Origin: Draba incana
Lineage: Eukaryota; Streptophyta; Magnoliopsida; Brassicales; Brassicaceae
DNA: 64,000 bases
Direction of reading: 5' to 3'
Assembly (NCBI GenBank): GCA_963576765.1
Contig: OY755208.1
Coordinates: forward strand, 28,674,551-28,738,550
Below the pieces are notes generated by a model. That model was not told where the DNA came from, searched no databases, and saw only the letters and a program-made list of their open reading frames with translations. The position numbers and the translations under genes were made by a program. This document shows, in pieces, positions 35,914-46,991 of the stretch (the first letter of the stretch is position 1; the number at the start of each line of letters is the position of its first letter).

Positions 35914-38900
35914 TTAGTAGCTGAACCCAACTTGTTGTGGCTGCTGTGGTGGTTGCTGTGGCGGTTGCTGCCCCGCCTGTGGTGTCTGCTGGTGACCGCT
36001 GTATCCACCAGGGTAGCCTCCGTAATACGCATTAGGATCTTGCGGCATCGAGTAGCCATAATGCTCCTGTCCTTGTCCATACCCGCTGTAATAATACTGG
36101 CTCGGATCCGCTGCCTGGAGAAACCATTAAAACAACATTTGCAGTTTCTCAGATCAAGAGTACATTGAGAGTTGTAGGACTAGAGACTTCTTAATCCAGA
36201 TATCAAAGCTACGTGGAAAAATCAAGAACCATTCTGCAACTACTATCAGCTAAAATTAGAGCTTGGACTATATAAATTAATCATTGAGCAGTCAAGGTGA
36301 GTAGATAAAGGAAGTGGCGAGAGAAGCTGCAATAGTTCTTTGACGAATCATCTAATTAGTTACCTGTTTGTTAGAAGGACTTCGGCCCCATGAAAGCCTG
36401 ACGGTTGTTCCGCCCAATTGCATTCCATTCAGCATTCTAAGTGCTTCCTCTGCGCAGCTCCTGAGGGTTGGACAGAAAGACATGATTAAACTGTTAAGAG
36501 TGATATTCCAAAGCCTATTATAAGGTCAAATGACAGCGTTTCGACCAGGAGCAACAGCGCACTTACTTCTCGGAAAACTGAACGAATCCACAACGCTTTC
36601 CAGCCGGTATTTTCACATGCACAATCTCACCATATTGGCTAAAGACATTCTTTAGATGATCTTCCGTGATAGTGGGATCTAATCCGCCAATAAAAACCTG
36701 TACATAACTTAAAATATGTCAGAAATTACCACTTTCGATGATAACTAAGTGGGACACATAAATAATATATAACCCACAGTTGTGTTATTTGGATCATTAT
36801 CATTTGGAACGCCTGAACCACCACTCTGGTAGGAATCTGCATTTACACACAAAAAAACACGGGTATAGTAAAAGGAGTAAGTATTTGTAAATTCCACATA
36901 CAAGAAAGTAATATGAAAAACACGAGAGACCCATTCGCAGCCTCCTCTAAAAATCCCAACAAATTGAAAGCAAGTGTAAAGAAGGCATGAACACATATAC
37001 GACACACCGCTCGAACTCCAAAAAGAGATACTATTCTCAGTCTATTGAAGACAAAATTGCAAAACATATATAGGAAGTAAAAGTCTATCAATGATGTTAT
37101 CGTCTAATCATAAATCAACAATATGTAGAGGAGCTTGCCATTTGCGAGCAATTAGAAAGGTTCTGATGAGCCATAATCACAAAAGATGAGCAATTAGACA
37201 ACGACAATGACCTTTGCATTCCTCAGGATTTCAGCTACTGAAGGAGGGTAGATAAAGGTGCTAAACTTACAAGGTAGTGTAGTGTAATGTAATAATTGAA
37301 ATGCCTATAGTGACAAAGTATAAAGGAAAAGTGAAGGCCAGTACTGAAAAAAAAATAACCAAATGTAGCTATATCTTTGGCTACTGCCACATCTGACCAA
37401 GCCCATGATAAAAAAGGTCAAACGAAATTTTTCTCACAGATATGTTAAAATGTCGGGAAAACTTCTAACATCTAAGAGAAGAAAGGAGCTGATATACTTA
37501 AATTACGTGAAAGATAAGAACGTTAAGTAGAGCGGAATGAATTAGAAAAGTAGAAAAGTAAATATATAAGAATTGACTAATAAAAGTAACTGGAGGAGGA
37601 CTGGAAAGAAATGTGTATTGAAAAGATAAATAAAACTGTAGCAGGGCTGAAGTGAAGGAAAGGGCTAATAAAGGACAACACATGAACTTAAAAACTGACC
37701 TAAGGCATGGGCACTCAATAAGGAGATAACCATTTCAGCTGAAATCAGTTCCAGGCCTCAAGATGATAGAGAGCCTCTTGACTCCCTGCTTTGAAACAAA
37801 CAGGATACAACAAGTGTACTATAAGAGTTCTACTTTTTATGATTTAACAGAATTTAACTGCGGCCTGAACGGTAAGTGCGGGATTTAGCTTTTATCAAAT
37901 AATCAAGGCTTCACTAAAACTAAGGAAAAAACCTAAATAATCGAGTTAGTCATACTAAGCACAAGGCTGTTAACTGAGGAAACCTAGTCACATAGATACT
38001 ACAACACATAAATTCCCATCATGGAGTATTACAAATTCCCATCACCTAGACAATATAACTAGTTCTGATTTGACAAAACCTAGTCACAAGATACTACAAT
38101 ACACAAATCTAAACAAACCACATGAATGCAAGAGAAAAGTAGTTCTAAAGTCACATAGCATTCAGATATATCACGCATACCTCTTTGACCAGGTACACCT
38201 TTTTTGCTAGCCGCTGGTCCAATTCTCATAGGCCTAGTTGAACACGGAACACCGTTCATTTCAGTCATTGCACGAATCTGTTCACTTTCATCAGAAAACC
38301 TAACGAAGCCATATCCCTTCGTACGCCCAGTAGTTCTATCAATAACAACTTTCGCACCCTTAACTGAAGGATAAGAGCCTCTAAACGTCTCAAGCAAGAT
38401 GTAGTCCGTAACATCAGCAGCCAAATCACCGACAAAGATAGTGTAGTCTGGTGAATCGTCCCGCTTATCTCCAGAACTCAACGAGGCCCAGTTCAACCTA
38501 AAGAGCTGATCCGGAACATTCGGGATAGGAGTGTTGTTGTATGTTTGTAAAGCTCGTTCAGCAGCAGCGTGAGAAACAAACTCAATAAAACCGTATCCTT
38601 CGACCTGACCGGTTTGCTTGTTACGGATAACTTTAGCAGAAACAACCTGCCAAAATAGTGATACACTACTCATTAACTCACTGTCACAAAGAGAATACAC
38701 ATAAAATTTGCTCAAACTTCAAATTATTTCTATCTAATAAGAGAAATCTATCTTCTTTTACCTCAAAATCAAATCTTTCAGATAGAAAACGAATAGTTGT
38801 GAAGAGAGTGAATAATGACACTAAACAAAACTTATCAAATCAACCTTTAATCACTCACCAAGAACAACTTAGTACAAATCCAATTGCTAAAACACAGGAC

Positions 38901-39196
38901 AAAGAAATAATCAAATCTCAGAATATTACCTCTCCGGTATGAGCAAAACAACCGTAGAGAAAATTCTCATCCATCCAAAACTGCAAATCTCCGATCCAAA
39001 GAGTCCGGATCTCATCGGCGGTCATAGGCTGAGCTGACGGCGGCGCCGTCGCAGCTTGCGGATTCCACATCTGTGGCGGTGGAGCAGCTCCGGGCATCCC
39101 GTAAGGAGACGGTTGCTGGTAACCGTACTGTTGTTGCGCAGACGGAGGAGGAACGTGATGAGGAAGGATACCTCCTGGTGGTGGCTGCTGCATCAT
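35914..39196 (-). CDS. RBP45B: RNA-binding protein with three RRMs, RBP45B-like
   Basis: Nuclear poly(A)/U-rich RNA-binding protein of the plant RBP45/47 group. Six exons, GT-AG, join in frame to 406 residues: 38930-39196, 38181-38646, 36778-36836, 36567-36697, 36364-36460, 35914-36114. The N-terminus is Gln/Pro rich (MMQQPPPGG). RRM1 is about residues 65-144 (LWIGDL, GYGFIEFV), RRM2 about 157-233 (IFVGDL, GYGFVRFS), RRM3 about 264-337 (VFIGGL, CGFVQFS). The tail is Tyr/Gly/Gln rich and ends QQVGFSY. Two adjacent ATGs occur at 39196 and 39193; I take the first. Intron 2 is about 1.3 kb with no recognisable insertion. Matches At1g11650. It is divergent from the tRNA and PPR genes to its right. 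Confidence 0.94.
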
Positions 39197-39396
39197 GATC
39201 GGAGAAGAAGATTGAGAAGATCGAGAAATGAATCCCTGACCGTAGAAAATTGTGAAGAAGAAGATGAAGATAACAACAATATACCAAAATTGGAAGTAAA
39301 ACCGAAAGAGATTGATAATAACATTTTCACAAAGGCGGTTTGGTTTGTACAAAGGTTTCTAGTTTATATATATTATTTGGTAACAGTATTAGCATC

Positions 39397-39468
39397 GGAT
39401 CCGTGGCGCAATGGTAGCGCGTCTGACTCCAGATCAGAAGGTTGCGTGTTCGATTCACGTCGGGTTCA
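39397..39468 (+). tRNA. tRNA-Trp (anticodon CCA)
   Basis: 72 bases fold as a cloverleaf: acceptor GGATCCG with CGGGTTC, D arm GGCGCAATGGTAGCGC, anticodon stem TCTGA/TCAGA enclosing CTCCAGA with CCA at 39429-39431, T arm GCGTG-TTCGATT-CACGT, discriminator A. No intron. The internal A and B boxes are intact. A TATA-like stretch lies about 35 bases upstream and a T-run about 25 bases downstream. It sits between the RBP45B-like and PPR genes, where At1g11640 is annotated as a tRNA in Arabidopsis as remembered. Confidence 0.96.
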
Positions 39469-39488
39469 AAACCCCGGTTTAAACATGA

Positions 39489-39502
39489 TCCTAAATTTTT
39501 TT
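39489..39502 (+). terminator. Pol III T-run terminator of tRNA-Trp
   Basis: AAATTTTTTTCC, about 25 bases past the tRNA 3' end, is the first run of more than four T on the coding strand. Confidence 0.6.
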
Positions 39503-39681
39503 CCTTCTCTTTTATCCCAGAATTCATCACGACCGTCTTTTTTGTTGACTATGGATTAACCATCAACGGCTCAGATGAGTTAATTAATTTTAATTTCGTT
39601 AAATTTCTTTAATCGGTTTAAACCGATTTCTCTCTCTCCACCGTCATCTCCATTTCTTCTGGAACATCATGAACCCTAGCA

Positions 39682-40887
39682 ATGGCTTTCCTCTTCCGCA
39701 TTCGTACATCGGAATCTCTCAACGTGATTCGATTCCGATTGCTATCTTCCGCTTCATTGATCCTCACACCGAACTCCAAGACCAAGATTCAGAAGAGCCG
39801 GGAAGTTCTCTCCCTTCTCAGAACCGAGAATGATCCAAATCGAATTCTCGAAATCTGCAGATCCGCTTCTCTCACTCCTGATTACCACGTAGACCGAATC
39901 GCGTTCTCCGTCGCGGTCGTCACACTGGCGAAGGAGAAACACTTCGCCGCCGTATCTCAGCTTCTCGACGGATTCATTCAAAACCAACCAAATCCGAAAT
40001 CCGAGAGTTTTGCCGTCCGGGCGATTATTCTATACGGCCGAGCGAATATGCTTGATCGAGCTATACAAACATTTCGTGATCTCAAGCGATACGAGATTCC
40101 CAGAACGGTAAAGTCTTTGAATGCTCTACTTTTCGCTTGTTTAATGGCGAAAGATTACGAAGAAGCGAAACGAATCTACTTCGAAATACCGAAGATGTAC
40201 GGAATCGAGCCGGATCTCGAAACGTATAATCGAATGATTAGAATCTTGTGTGAATCTGGTTCAACGAGTTTATCATACTCCATTGTTTCAGATATGGAGA
40301 GGAATTGGGTAAAGCCGACATCTTCGAGCTTCGGGTTAATGATTGCGGGTTTTTACAACGAAGAGAAGTATGATGATGTGAGGAAAGTGTTGAGAATGAT
40401 TAAAGAATTTGGTGTTCATGTAGGTATTGCTACATACAATGTTATGATTCAGTGTTTGTGTCAAAAGAAGAAATCAGCAGAAGCAAAGGCATTGATTTGT
40501 GGTGTTATGTGTAGTAGTAGGATAAGACCGAATTCCGCGACGTATTTGCATTTGATTCATGGGTTTTGCAGTGAGGAGAATTTGGACGAGGCGATGAATT
40601 TGTTCGTGGTTATGGTGAAGAGTGGATATAAGCCTGATAGTGAATGTTACTTTGCTTTGATACATTGTTTGTGCAAAGGAAGAGATTTTGAGACGGCTTT
40701 GATTCTTTGTAAAGAGAGTATGGAGAAGAATTGGGTTCCAAGTTTTAGTGTCATGAAATGGCTTGTTAATGGACTAGCGAGTGTTTCGAAAGTAGATGAA
40801 GCAAAGAAGCTCGTCTCGCAAGTGAAACAGAAGTTTACTAGAAATGCTGATTTGTGGAATGAAGTTGAAGCTGAATTGCCTCATTGA
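39682..40887 (+). CDS. P-class pentatricopeptide repeat protein (PPR336/At1g11630-like)
   Basis: Organellar RNA-binding protein, probably mitochondrial. A single exon of 401 residues, ATG at 39682. The N-terminus is Arg/Ser rich without acidic residues for about 20 positions (MAFLFRIRTSESLNVIRFR), a typical mitochondrial presequence. PPR repeats of about 35 residues cover roughly 140-360: for example PDLETYNRMIRILCESG, TYNVMIQCLCQKKKSAEA, ATYLHLIHGFCSEENLDEA and SECYFALIHCLCKGRDFETA. No E or DYW domain. PPR336 proteins associate with mitochondrial ribosomes in Arabidopsis; At1g11630 and At1g61870 are paralogues. The gene is tail-to-tail with the F-box pseudogene at 41110-42165, and its 3' part recurs as relics at 50.3 and 51.8 kb. 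Confidence 0.92.
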   Translation: MAFLFRIRTSESLNVIRFRLLSSASLILTPNSKTKIQKSREVLSLLRTENDPNRILEICRSASLTPDYHVDRIAFSVAVVTLAKEKHFAAVSQLLDGFIQNQPNPKSESFAVRAIILYGRANMLDRAIQTFRDLKRYEIPRTVKSLNALLFACLMAKDYEEAKRIYFEIPKMYGIEPDLETYNRMIRILCESGSTSLSYSIVSDMERNWVKPTSSSFGLMIAGFYNEEKYDDVRKVLRMIKEFGVHVGIATYNVMIQCLCQKKKSAEAKALICGVMCSSRIRPNSATYLHLIHGFCSEENLDEAMNLFVVMVKSGYKPDSECYFALIHCLCKGRDFETALILCKESMEKNWVPSFSVMKWLVNGLASVSKVDEAKKLVSQVKQKFTRNADLWNEVEAELPH

Positions 40888-41109
40888 AACATGTTTGCTG
40901 GTAAATTATCAATTTTGGTCACTGAAAAATTCTTCAACATGTTGTATATAAATGTCTTGTAGCATTTTTTTCAGGTTACAGTTTTGATTTGCAATAGTGT
41001 TAATATGGAGTTGCTATTGTATTGGTACAAGCTAACAAGTTGAAGCAAACCAATAAAAAAGCATGAATACATATCAAATTCAAACTAAAATTAACAATAC
41101 TATTGCACT

Positions 41110-42165
41110 CTGTTTATGGAATTTGAAACAATGAAGCAAGCTCGGAACATAGTAGCAACCACCGAGTTTAGGATTCGCACTATAGTAACGCTGAAGTCTT
41201 TTGCAGTCTTGATTCTCATCCGACGATGTAGGTGCTAATAGACCCGGTTTCGGAATGATGAAGAGATAGCACAAGCTTACCATTGTTTTCAGTGAAGTAA
41301 GTTGGAAATTTATATAACATGGAAAGTTCAGGTATAGCAATTGTCATCAAATTGTTCCACTGCTGCTTCTTCTTCATCATTATCCATGATCTCCCCTCAA
41401 AATTCCTAAGGCAGGAGAATCATTCTGCTTAAATGATGAAGGAGGAAGAAACAAGGGCTCAAATCTCTCTTTTGAGAAATCGAAACTCTGTATCCAAGGA
41501 ACACCGTACTCTTGTCCATAACCTATCCAATAAGGAGTTCCTTTCAAACAAACACTTGAAAATGGTAATCCGAAGAACCCAACAAAGGTTTTATCAACAA
41601 TAACCTTCCAAGAATCAGATTTGAATTCGTATACTTGAACCCTTGAATCATCAAATCCGAAACTAGGCCATGAACTAGCACAATGAAACCTAACCATTTT
41701 GTAATCACAATCACCTGATGATTGGTTACTAATGTAACCAAGACCATATGCATCGAAGGAAATATCAAATCCATTACCAAATTTTATCCACCTAGCTTGT
41801 TTCAGCAACGGATTCATAACTAAAAGTTTGTGTGTCATGACGAATCCCAAAAGACCATCACAATGAAACATACTGTGCACCTATAACTCGGAAGATCAAA
41901 CGGGCTTTAAAAACTCCAGATTCATACAAGGGTTGCTAAGTTCGTCAAAATCGATACCCACACAAGAAATTGTGGAGTCTTTGTTAAAGATTGTGAATTG
42001 TTGCTCACGGCAACGCATGTGAGAGGAGTGCTTCTTGACGAATCTAGGGTTTGCGATTAGGATTTTCCACTGCTTGCAAGTGTGTCTTAATCTTGCAAGA
42101 GATCTAGCTGGAACCCATGAGAGTATCTCTTCCTCCACCAAATCAGAGGAGAGTTCTATCGCCAT
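41110..42165 (-). pseudogene. F-box/FBA_1 gene copy 1, broken
   Basis: An F-box protein (SCF ubiquitin-ligase adaptor with an F-box-associated domain) by homology. ATG at 42165 opens MAIELSSDLVEEEILSWVPA, the F-box. Two in-frame stops follow close together (TGA at 41896-41898 and a TAG a few codons later) where the other copies read SFP and a Lys-like codon. The frame then continues through CLKGTPYWIGYG and SFDFSKERFEPLFLPPSS to a stop at 41380, caused by a deletion of the segment that in other copies follows RGDH. Beyond it, VMKKKQQWNNLMTIAIPE and CYYVPSLL mark the decayed C-terminus. Position matches At1g11620. Confidence 0.85.
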
Positions 42166-42699
42166 CGTCTGATTTATTTATTTTTGGATTGTTGACAAAA
42201 ATTTAATAACCCTATTTTGCCTCTTTAAATAGTAGTAAAATTGGAATGCAGAGAATCCCACTTTCCCGAGTTGGCCCATTACAGGTCCACAAAATGTAAA
42301 AAATATTTTACATTTTTTATTTCCATAGTTTTTTTTTCTTTTTTCTTTTCATTTGACTCAATGACTTGAGATTTTCTTCTCGTAAACATTAGACTATTTT
42401 CTTTTCCTACGAGAAACGATAAACTTATTCATAACTAAATAATTTCGTCTCATGCACCAGAAAAATTAATGATATGAGATTTTTTACATTCATTCAGTGA
42501 GTTTGTTTCCACTAATTTGCGAAAATTCGTATTATCTATGGAATCGTAAACTTGGTGTAGAAGCACTCGACCAAGAGGTGTGATTTCAAAACTTATGAAT
42601 TTAAGTCGAAAGACTAATAATCTCTTCAGGAAAGAAAAAATTGTCGGTATAGCTAGTAGATTTGGCACTCATCATCATCTTCTCTTTCAATACAAAAGC
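42166..42699. other. Sequence upstream of F-box copy 1
   Basis: Probable promoter and leader of the broken F-box gene. At about 42540-42660 a stretch resembles the F-box 3' flanking sequence near 49750-49900 (shared phrase CGAAAGACTAATAATCTCTTC-like), a trace of local duplication. Confidence 0.4.
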
Positions 42700-42870
42700 T
42701 AGTAAAATTTGTATCCAAGTTTGCCATTCTTTTCAGTGAAAGTAACTTTGGAAATTTAATGTCATCACTCATCAACTTGCTCTAATGCTTTCATCATCAT
42801 CATCACACATATGTGTATCTTACATGTCACTTGGGATTCATGTAACAGAGATAAGTGTTATGAGGCTTTG
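42700..42870 (-). pseudogene. F-box C-terminal fragment
   Basis: On the minus strand, with frame changes, ESQVTCKIHI and FTEKNGKL correspond to segments of the FBA domain in copies at 45562 and 50682. No F-box or complete frame exists. This is a relic of another copy of the cluster. Confidence 0.6.
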
Positions 42871-42889
42871 AAAGCAATGGTGGAGCCAG

Positions 42890-43290
42890 AAATTATATAT
42901 AAATATTTATTTCGAAATTATATTTAAAATTAATGCAATATTTTAGAAATTTTTTGCATATGATCGAAAAATTGAAAGAAAGCAAGTAATTTTAGCATAT
43001 GATTGAAAGATTAATGCAATATTTTCGGAAAGCATAGGATCGTTAGCAAGTAAATGTTTTTGAAATTATGGAAAGTATTGTTTCGGCCAAGTAATTAGCT
43101 TATATTGTTCCGGCCAAATTTGGTAAAAGTATATAATAGAATAAGGCTAACATTATTAATATAGAAATGTGTAATTATATTAATTTTTTAATAGAATACT
43201 AATTAGCCCTTAAAACACTCATAGCATGACACATATGATTTTTTTTTAACTTAGAATGTTTCCATGAGTGACACTTAGGATTTTGTAGAT
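42890..43290 (+). repeat. Dispersed repeat copy B, interrupted
   Basis: Matches copy D (49265-49698) over GCCAAGTAATTAG, GGTAAAA and the block ending GAGTGACACTTAGGATTTT, then breaks where copy C begins, so C may have inserted into or next to B. Confidence 0.55.
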
Positions 43291-43297
43291 GGTGGTT

Positions 43298-43825
43298 GTT
43301 AGATATGTGTTTTTTTGTTTGTTAGGTTATATATAGGAAAGTGGTGATGGTAGTCTTATTTTAGGTTTAAAAAAAAAGAGAAAAATTATATAATAAAATA
43401 TTATTCAGATGTGAAGAGCATATGCCACTATCCTATCACGTTTTGGAGAAGTAATATTGACAAATTTGGAGAAGTAATTGACGCGGAGAAATTTTATGAA
43501 ATTTCGTTGATAATGTGTCAATAGGAAATTTTAGGAAGTAATTGACGCGAAGTAATATCACGTTTTCGTTGAGAAATTTTAGGAAATTTTAAGAATGTTT
43601 GGTAATATATATAAGATTTAGAAATGTGTTATTATTTTAAATTTTAAATATGATGATAATTATTCCTTAAAACACTTTTAGCATGACACATATGATTTTT
43701 TAAGTTAGAATATCTCATAGCATGACACATATGATTTTTTAAGTTATAATGTCTCCTAAAGGTCTCAATGAGTGACACTTAGGATTTATAATTTTTAGTG
43801 TCTCCTCAATTAATATATATAGGAT
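43298..43825 (+). repeat. Dispersed repeat copy C
   Basis: Begins GTTAGATATGTGTTTTTTTG and ends TCAATTAATATATATAGGAT; the same ends occur in copy D. It contains an internal duplication of the phrase around GCATGACACATATGATTTTT. No coding capacity. Confidence 0.7.
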
Positions 43826-44085
43826 TCTAATACTATGTTTAGTCCTAAATTTTTTTCCTTACATCAAATCTAATTTCCGTATACATACATGTTTATTGAT
43901 TCATTTTAATAAATTTACAACTTTGAGGGAAAAACTTAGATCCACTTAACTAAAAATATCGTACGACCAAAATTTATTTTATCTAGAAAAAGAGGATAAT
44001 CTTAAAAAAATAATTAAATGAAACACAAATAAATTCAGTGGAGGCAAAATAGTTATTGTCAATGGGGGCAATGATCGTATCTCCT

Positions 44086-44640
44086 AGGGGTGGGCAAAAA
44101 TACTCGGAACTAAAAAACTGAACCGAACCGAATCCGAATTATTTTTTGAAAAATACCCAATTGATCTGATGTGCTTAGAACCGAAAAAATCGAAACCGAA
44201 TCTAAACTGAACAGAAAATTCACGGGTAACCAAAATATCCAAAACATAAATTAAGAATTTGTGTTTTATTTAAGACTTTGGGTTTTGGTCCTATGATACT
44301 TTGTGTTTCATTTTATGCTTATGGGCTTTGTGTTCCATTTGGTGTTTCATTATGGACTTTAGACTCAAAATACTTTGCATATAATGTTTTTGTGATTCAT
44401 TTTTAATCCGGCACTTGATTTGTATAGGTTTCGATTCGGTTATTCAATTAATAACCGAAACCGAATCATTTCGGTTCTAATATGGACTTCTAAATGTGAA
44501 ACCGAAGTGAACCGAACCGAAACCGAACCGACACATAACTCATTTGGTTCTATATGGGCTTATTTTAGCTATAACCGAAAAAACGAAAAACCGAACAACT
44601 GAACCGAAACCGAACCGAAGAACCATATGCCCACCCGTAG
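44086..44640. mobile_element. hAT-type element with ACCGAACCGAA motif arrays
   Basis: Ends AGGGGTGGGCA and, inverted, CTACGGGTGGGCA. TATCTCCT flanks both ends (44078-44085 and 44641-44648). The interior is rich in AACCGAACCGAA words near both ends. The flank at the right is the start of an F-box relic, so the element landed in an old gene copy. Confidence 0.85.
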
Positions 44641-44680
44641 TATCTCCTCTACCAAATCAGAGAGAAGCTTATCGCCATCG
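44641..44680 (-). pseudogene. F-box 5' end relic beside the hAT element
   Basis: TATCTCCTCTACCAAATCAG... CGCCAT on this strand matches the first codons of the other F-box copies (ATG at about 44679). The rest of the copy is missing beyond the transposon. The upstream sequence also matches the F-box promoter, including CCCTATTTTGCCTCTT. Confidence 0.65.
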
Positions 44681-44814
44681 TTTGATTTTTGATTGTTCTA
44701 GGAGAATTAAACCCTATTTTGCCTCTTTATTAGACACACGGCATTGGCAAGTTGTGAATGACTAAACCAAATAGAAATAGGAATGCATAAGCCCATTTGC
44801 CCGAGTCATGCCTA

Positions 44815-45045
44815 ATACGAATCCGAACTAACCGAATTAACCAAAAAAAATAACAAGGAAAACTTGTCAAAATTATTCGGACTACCCGAACATAATTAAC
44901 TTAGAACCAAAATATCTATGGATTAATTTGTTTCGGGTACTGTTCCATTCTCGGTTCAGTTCCGTTTCTTTGGTTCCATGCATATAAGATCAATCGGATA
45001 TTTTTGGAAAATCGGTTTGGGCTCGGTTCGGTTCTCTGGTTTGGA
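44815..45045. repeat. Second ACCGAA-rich hAT-like fragment
   Basis: CCGAACTAACCGAATTAACC on the left and GGCTCGGTTCGGTTC on the right in opposite orientation resemble the interior of the element at 44086-44640. Terminal repeats and target duplication are not clear. Confidence 0.45.
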
Positions 45046-45059
45046 GTTTTTGCTTAAGG

Positions 45060-45395
45060 TTAGTGTTGGCAATGTTCTTTTGCATAGCAGACGCTCTTTT
45101 TCTTAAGTTTATTCAGTGGAAGAGATTAAAATTTTAAGTATTCTATTAGCCATGGAGAGCATGAAAACCCATACAGTAAACAAGATTATTTTTGGTGTTG
45201 AGGCTTTGGAGTTAGTAGGTGCTATTAACTCTCCCCGTGCTTGGTCAGCTTTGCATTACCAGGCCGGTAAATTTTTCTATACAAACTTCAAGCCTTTTCA
45301 GAGTGGGAAGTGATGAATGAGGTAAAGGCAACTAATAGATGAGTTTTTCTCATTTCTCTCAGTGTCATTAGATAATAATTCAGATGAAAAAAAGA
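45060..45395 (+). pseudogene. LINE RNase H fragment with short A-rich tail
   Basis: LHSRRSFS, then a stop, then VEEIKILSILLAMESM, NKIIFGVEALELVG and NSPRAWSALHYQAG align with the RNase H region of the LINE at 2452-7835 (its LHSRRCF, AMESMAFHGMDKIIF, AWPSFSYQA). The 3' end has TTCAGATGAAAAAAAG, as in the full-length copy. It is a short 5'-truncated insertion of the same family. Confidence 0.7.
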
Positions 45396-45561
45396 AAACA
45401 AGTTGAAGCAAACCAAGAAAAAAAAACATGAATTGTTTAAATCAGATTCAAACTAGAATAAAAGTACTATCACACTCTGTTTTTGGAATTCTTAAATTCT
45501 TAAACTAGACAATAAACACATGAAAGAACAGAAACATTAAACTCTTAACAATGAAACCTGT

Positions 45562-46680
45562 TTATTCTTTTTCTTCACAAGTTGAAAACCCTGGAATCTG
45601 AAGCAAGCTCGGAACATAGTAGCAACCACCGATTATATGATGATCCACAACAGGGAAATATTCAACTTTTTGGCACTCTTCACTCTCTCCCACAATGTAG
45701 ATTCCAACAAACTTGGTTTCCAAGTTACTACCAGATAGCACAAGCTTACTATTCTTTTCAATGAAGTAACTTGAATATAGACGCGAAAATCTGGGCATAT
45801 CAACTGTCATCAGTCTGGTCCACTGGCTCTTCATCACCCATATGTGTATCTTACTTGTTAACAAGGAATAATGTGACAGAGAAAGATGATCTCCTCTGAA
45901 AATCCCTAAAGAAATATAATTAGGAGAGTCGATAAAGGTTAGAGGAAGAAACAAGTGCTCAAATCTTTCTTTTGAGAAATCAAAACTCCGTATGGAAGTA
46001 GTTACAAAACTATCATAACCTAACCAATAAGGAGTTCCTTTCAAACACACACTAGACAATGGTACTCCTAAGAACCCATCAAAGGTTTTATCAATATCAA
46101 CATCTTGCCTCCAACGATCAGAACTAAATTCGTAGACGTCAACTTGAAATCTATAATTGCCACCACAAGAACGAAACATAACCACTTTGTAATCATTACA
46201 ACTTGATGATGATTGGTTACTAATGTATCCAAGACCATACGCATACATCTGATGGTCAAACTCATAGCCACCTACGATCCATCTCGCTTGTTTCAACAAC
46301 GGATTCAAGACTAAAAGTACACTTCTCGTGACGAATAGAAATAGACCGTCACAATGAAACATGTCGATCACCGATGAATTCGGGAACGAAATAGGTTCAA
46401 AAACATGCATATTCAAACCTGCATGCACGTTAAGTTCGTCGCCGACACAAGAGACAATGGAACCGGACAAATATGGAGATTTGGAATCGGGAACGTTGTT
46501 GAAGACTGTGAATTGCTTCTCACGGCAACGCATGTGAGAGGATTGCTTGTTGACGAATCTAGGGTTTGCGATTAGGGTTTTCCACTGCTTGCAAGTGTAT
46601 TTCAGTCGTACAAGAGATCTAGCTGGAACCCACGAGAGTATCTCCTCTTCCAAATCAGAGGTTATAAGCTCTATCGCCAT
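45562..46680 (-). CDS. F-box protein with FBA_1 domain, intact copy 2
   Basis: Substrate-recognition subunit of an SCF-type E3 ubiquitin ligase by family. One exon of 372 residues; ATG at 46680. The F-box is at residues about 5-50 (LEEEILSWVPARSLVRLKYTC then KQWKTLIANPRF). The F-box-associated type 1 domain covers about 100-340: MFHCDGLFLFV, LLVLNPLLKQARWI, AYGLGYISNQ, VDVYEFSSDRW, SSVCLKGTPYWLGY, RSFDFSKERF. The C-terminus reads GGCYYVPSLLQIPGFS. This is the only copy in the cluster without lesions. Lineage-specific duplication of such genes is common in crucifers, and substrates are mostly unknown. It belongs with the broken copies at 41110, 50682 and 52218. Confidence 0.9.
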   Translation of the reverse strand: MAIELITSDLEEEILSWVPARSLVRLKYTCKQWKTLIANPRFVNKQSSHMRCREKQFTVFNNVPDSKSPYLSGSIVSCVGDELNVHAGLNMHVFEPISFPNSSVIDMFHCDGLFLFVTRSVLLVLNPLLKQARWIVGGYEFDHQMYAYGLGYISNQSSSSCNDYKVVMFRSCGGNYRFQVDVYEFSSDRWRQDVDIDKTFDGFLGVPLSSVCLKGTPYWLGYDSFVTTSIRSFDFSKERFEHLFLPLTFIDSPNYISLGIFRGDHLSLSHYSLLTSKIHIWVMKSQWTRLMTVDMPRFSRLYSSYFIEKNSKLVLSGSNLETKFVGIYIVGESEECQKVEYFPVVDHHIIGGCYYVPSLLQIPGFSTCEEKE

Positions 46681-46991
46681 CGTTTGATTTTTTAATATTG
46701 TTAAAAATTATTTACCCTATTTTGCCTGTTTATATAGGAGCATCATGTTTTTTACTATCCAATCAAGTTTAGTTGACATAGCATTAAGCAGAGGATTTAG
46801 TAACTGCTAGTACTCCTAAATGCTCTCACCCTCAATGTTTTCAAATAGAGCTTTTCCAAAGCATTGACCTCTAATATATTAAAAAAATATATATATATCT
46901 AATTTTTTTTAGATTACATAGAAACAATTATATACATAAAACGAAGATAAACTTTAATTGCTTTAGTTCATGTTTATCATTATTTTATTTA
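46681..46991. other. Upstream region of F-box copy 2
   Basis: Contains CCCTATTTTGCCTGTTTATATAG, shared with the upstream regions of the other F-box copies (TATA-like element about 50 bases above the ATG). Otherwise AT-rich with a short TA tract. Confidence 0.5.

Noticed and set aside
35845..36168. 107-codon plus-strand frame rich in Leu and Trp
   Set aside because: Antisense of the Gln/Pro-rich RBP45B tail (CAG/CCA repeats read backwards).
39056..39559. 167-codon plus-strand frame rich in Arg and Trp
   Set aside because: Antisense to RBP45B exon 1 and running through the tRNA gene; the RBP45B exon is well supported.
44420..44765. Two plus-strand frames rich in Asn, Glu, Pro and Arg
   Set aside because: Translations of the ACCGAA motif array of the hAT element.
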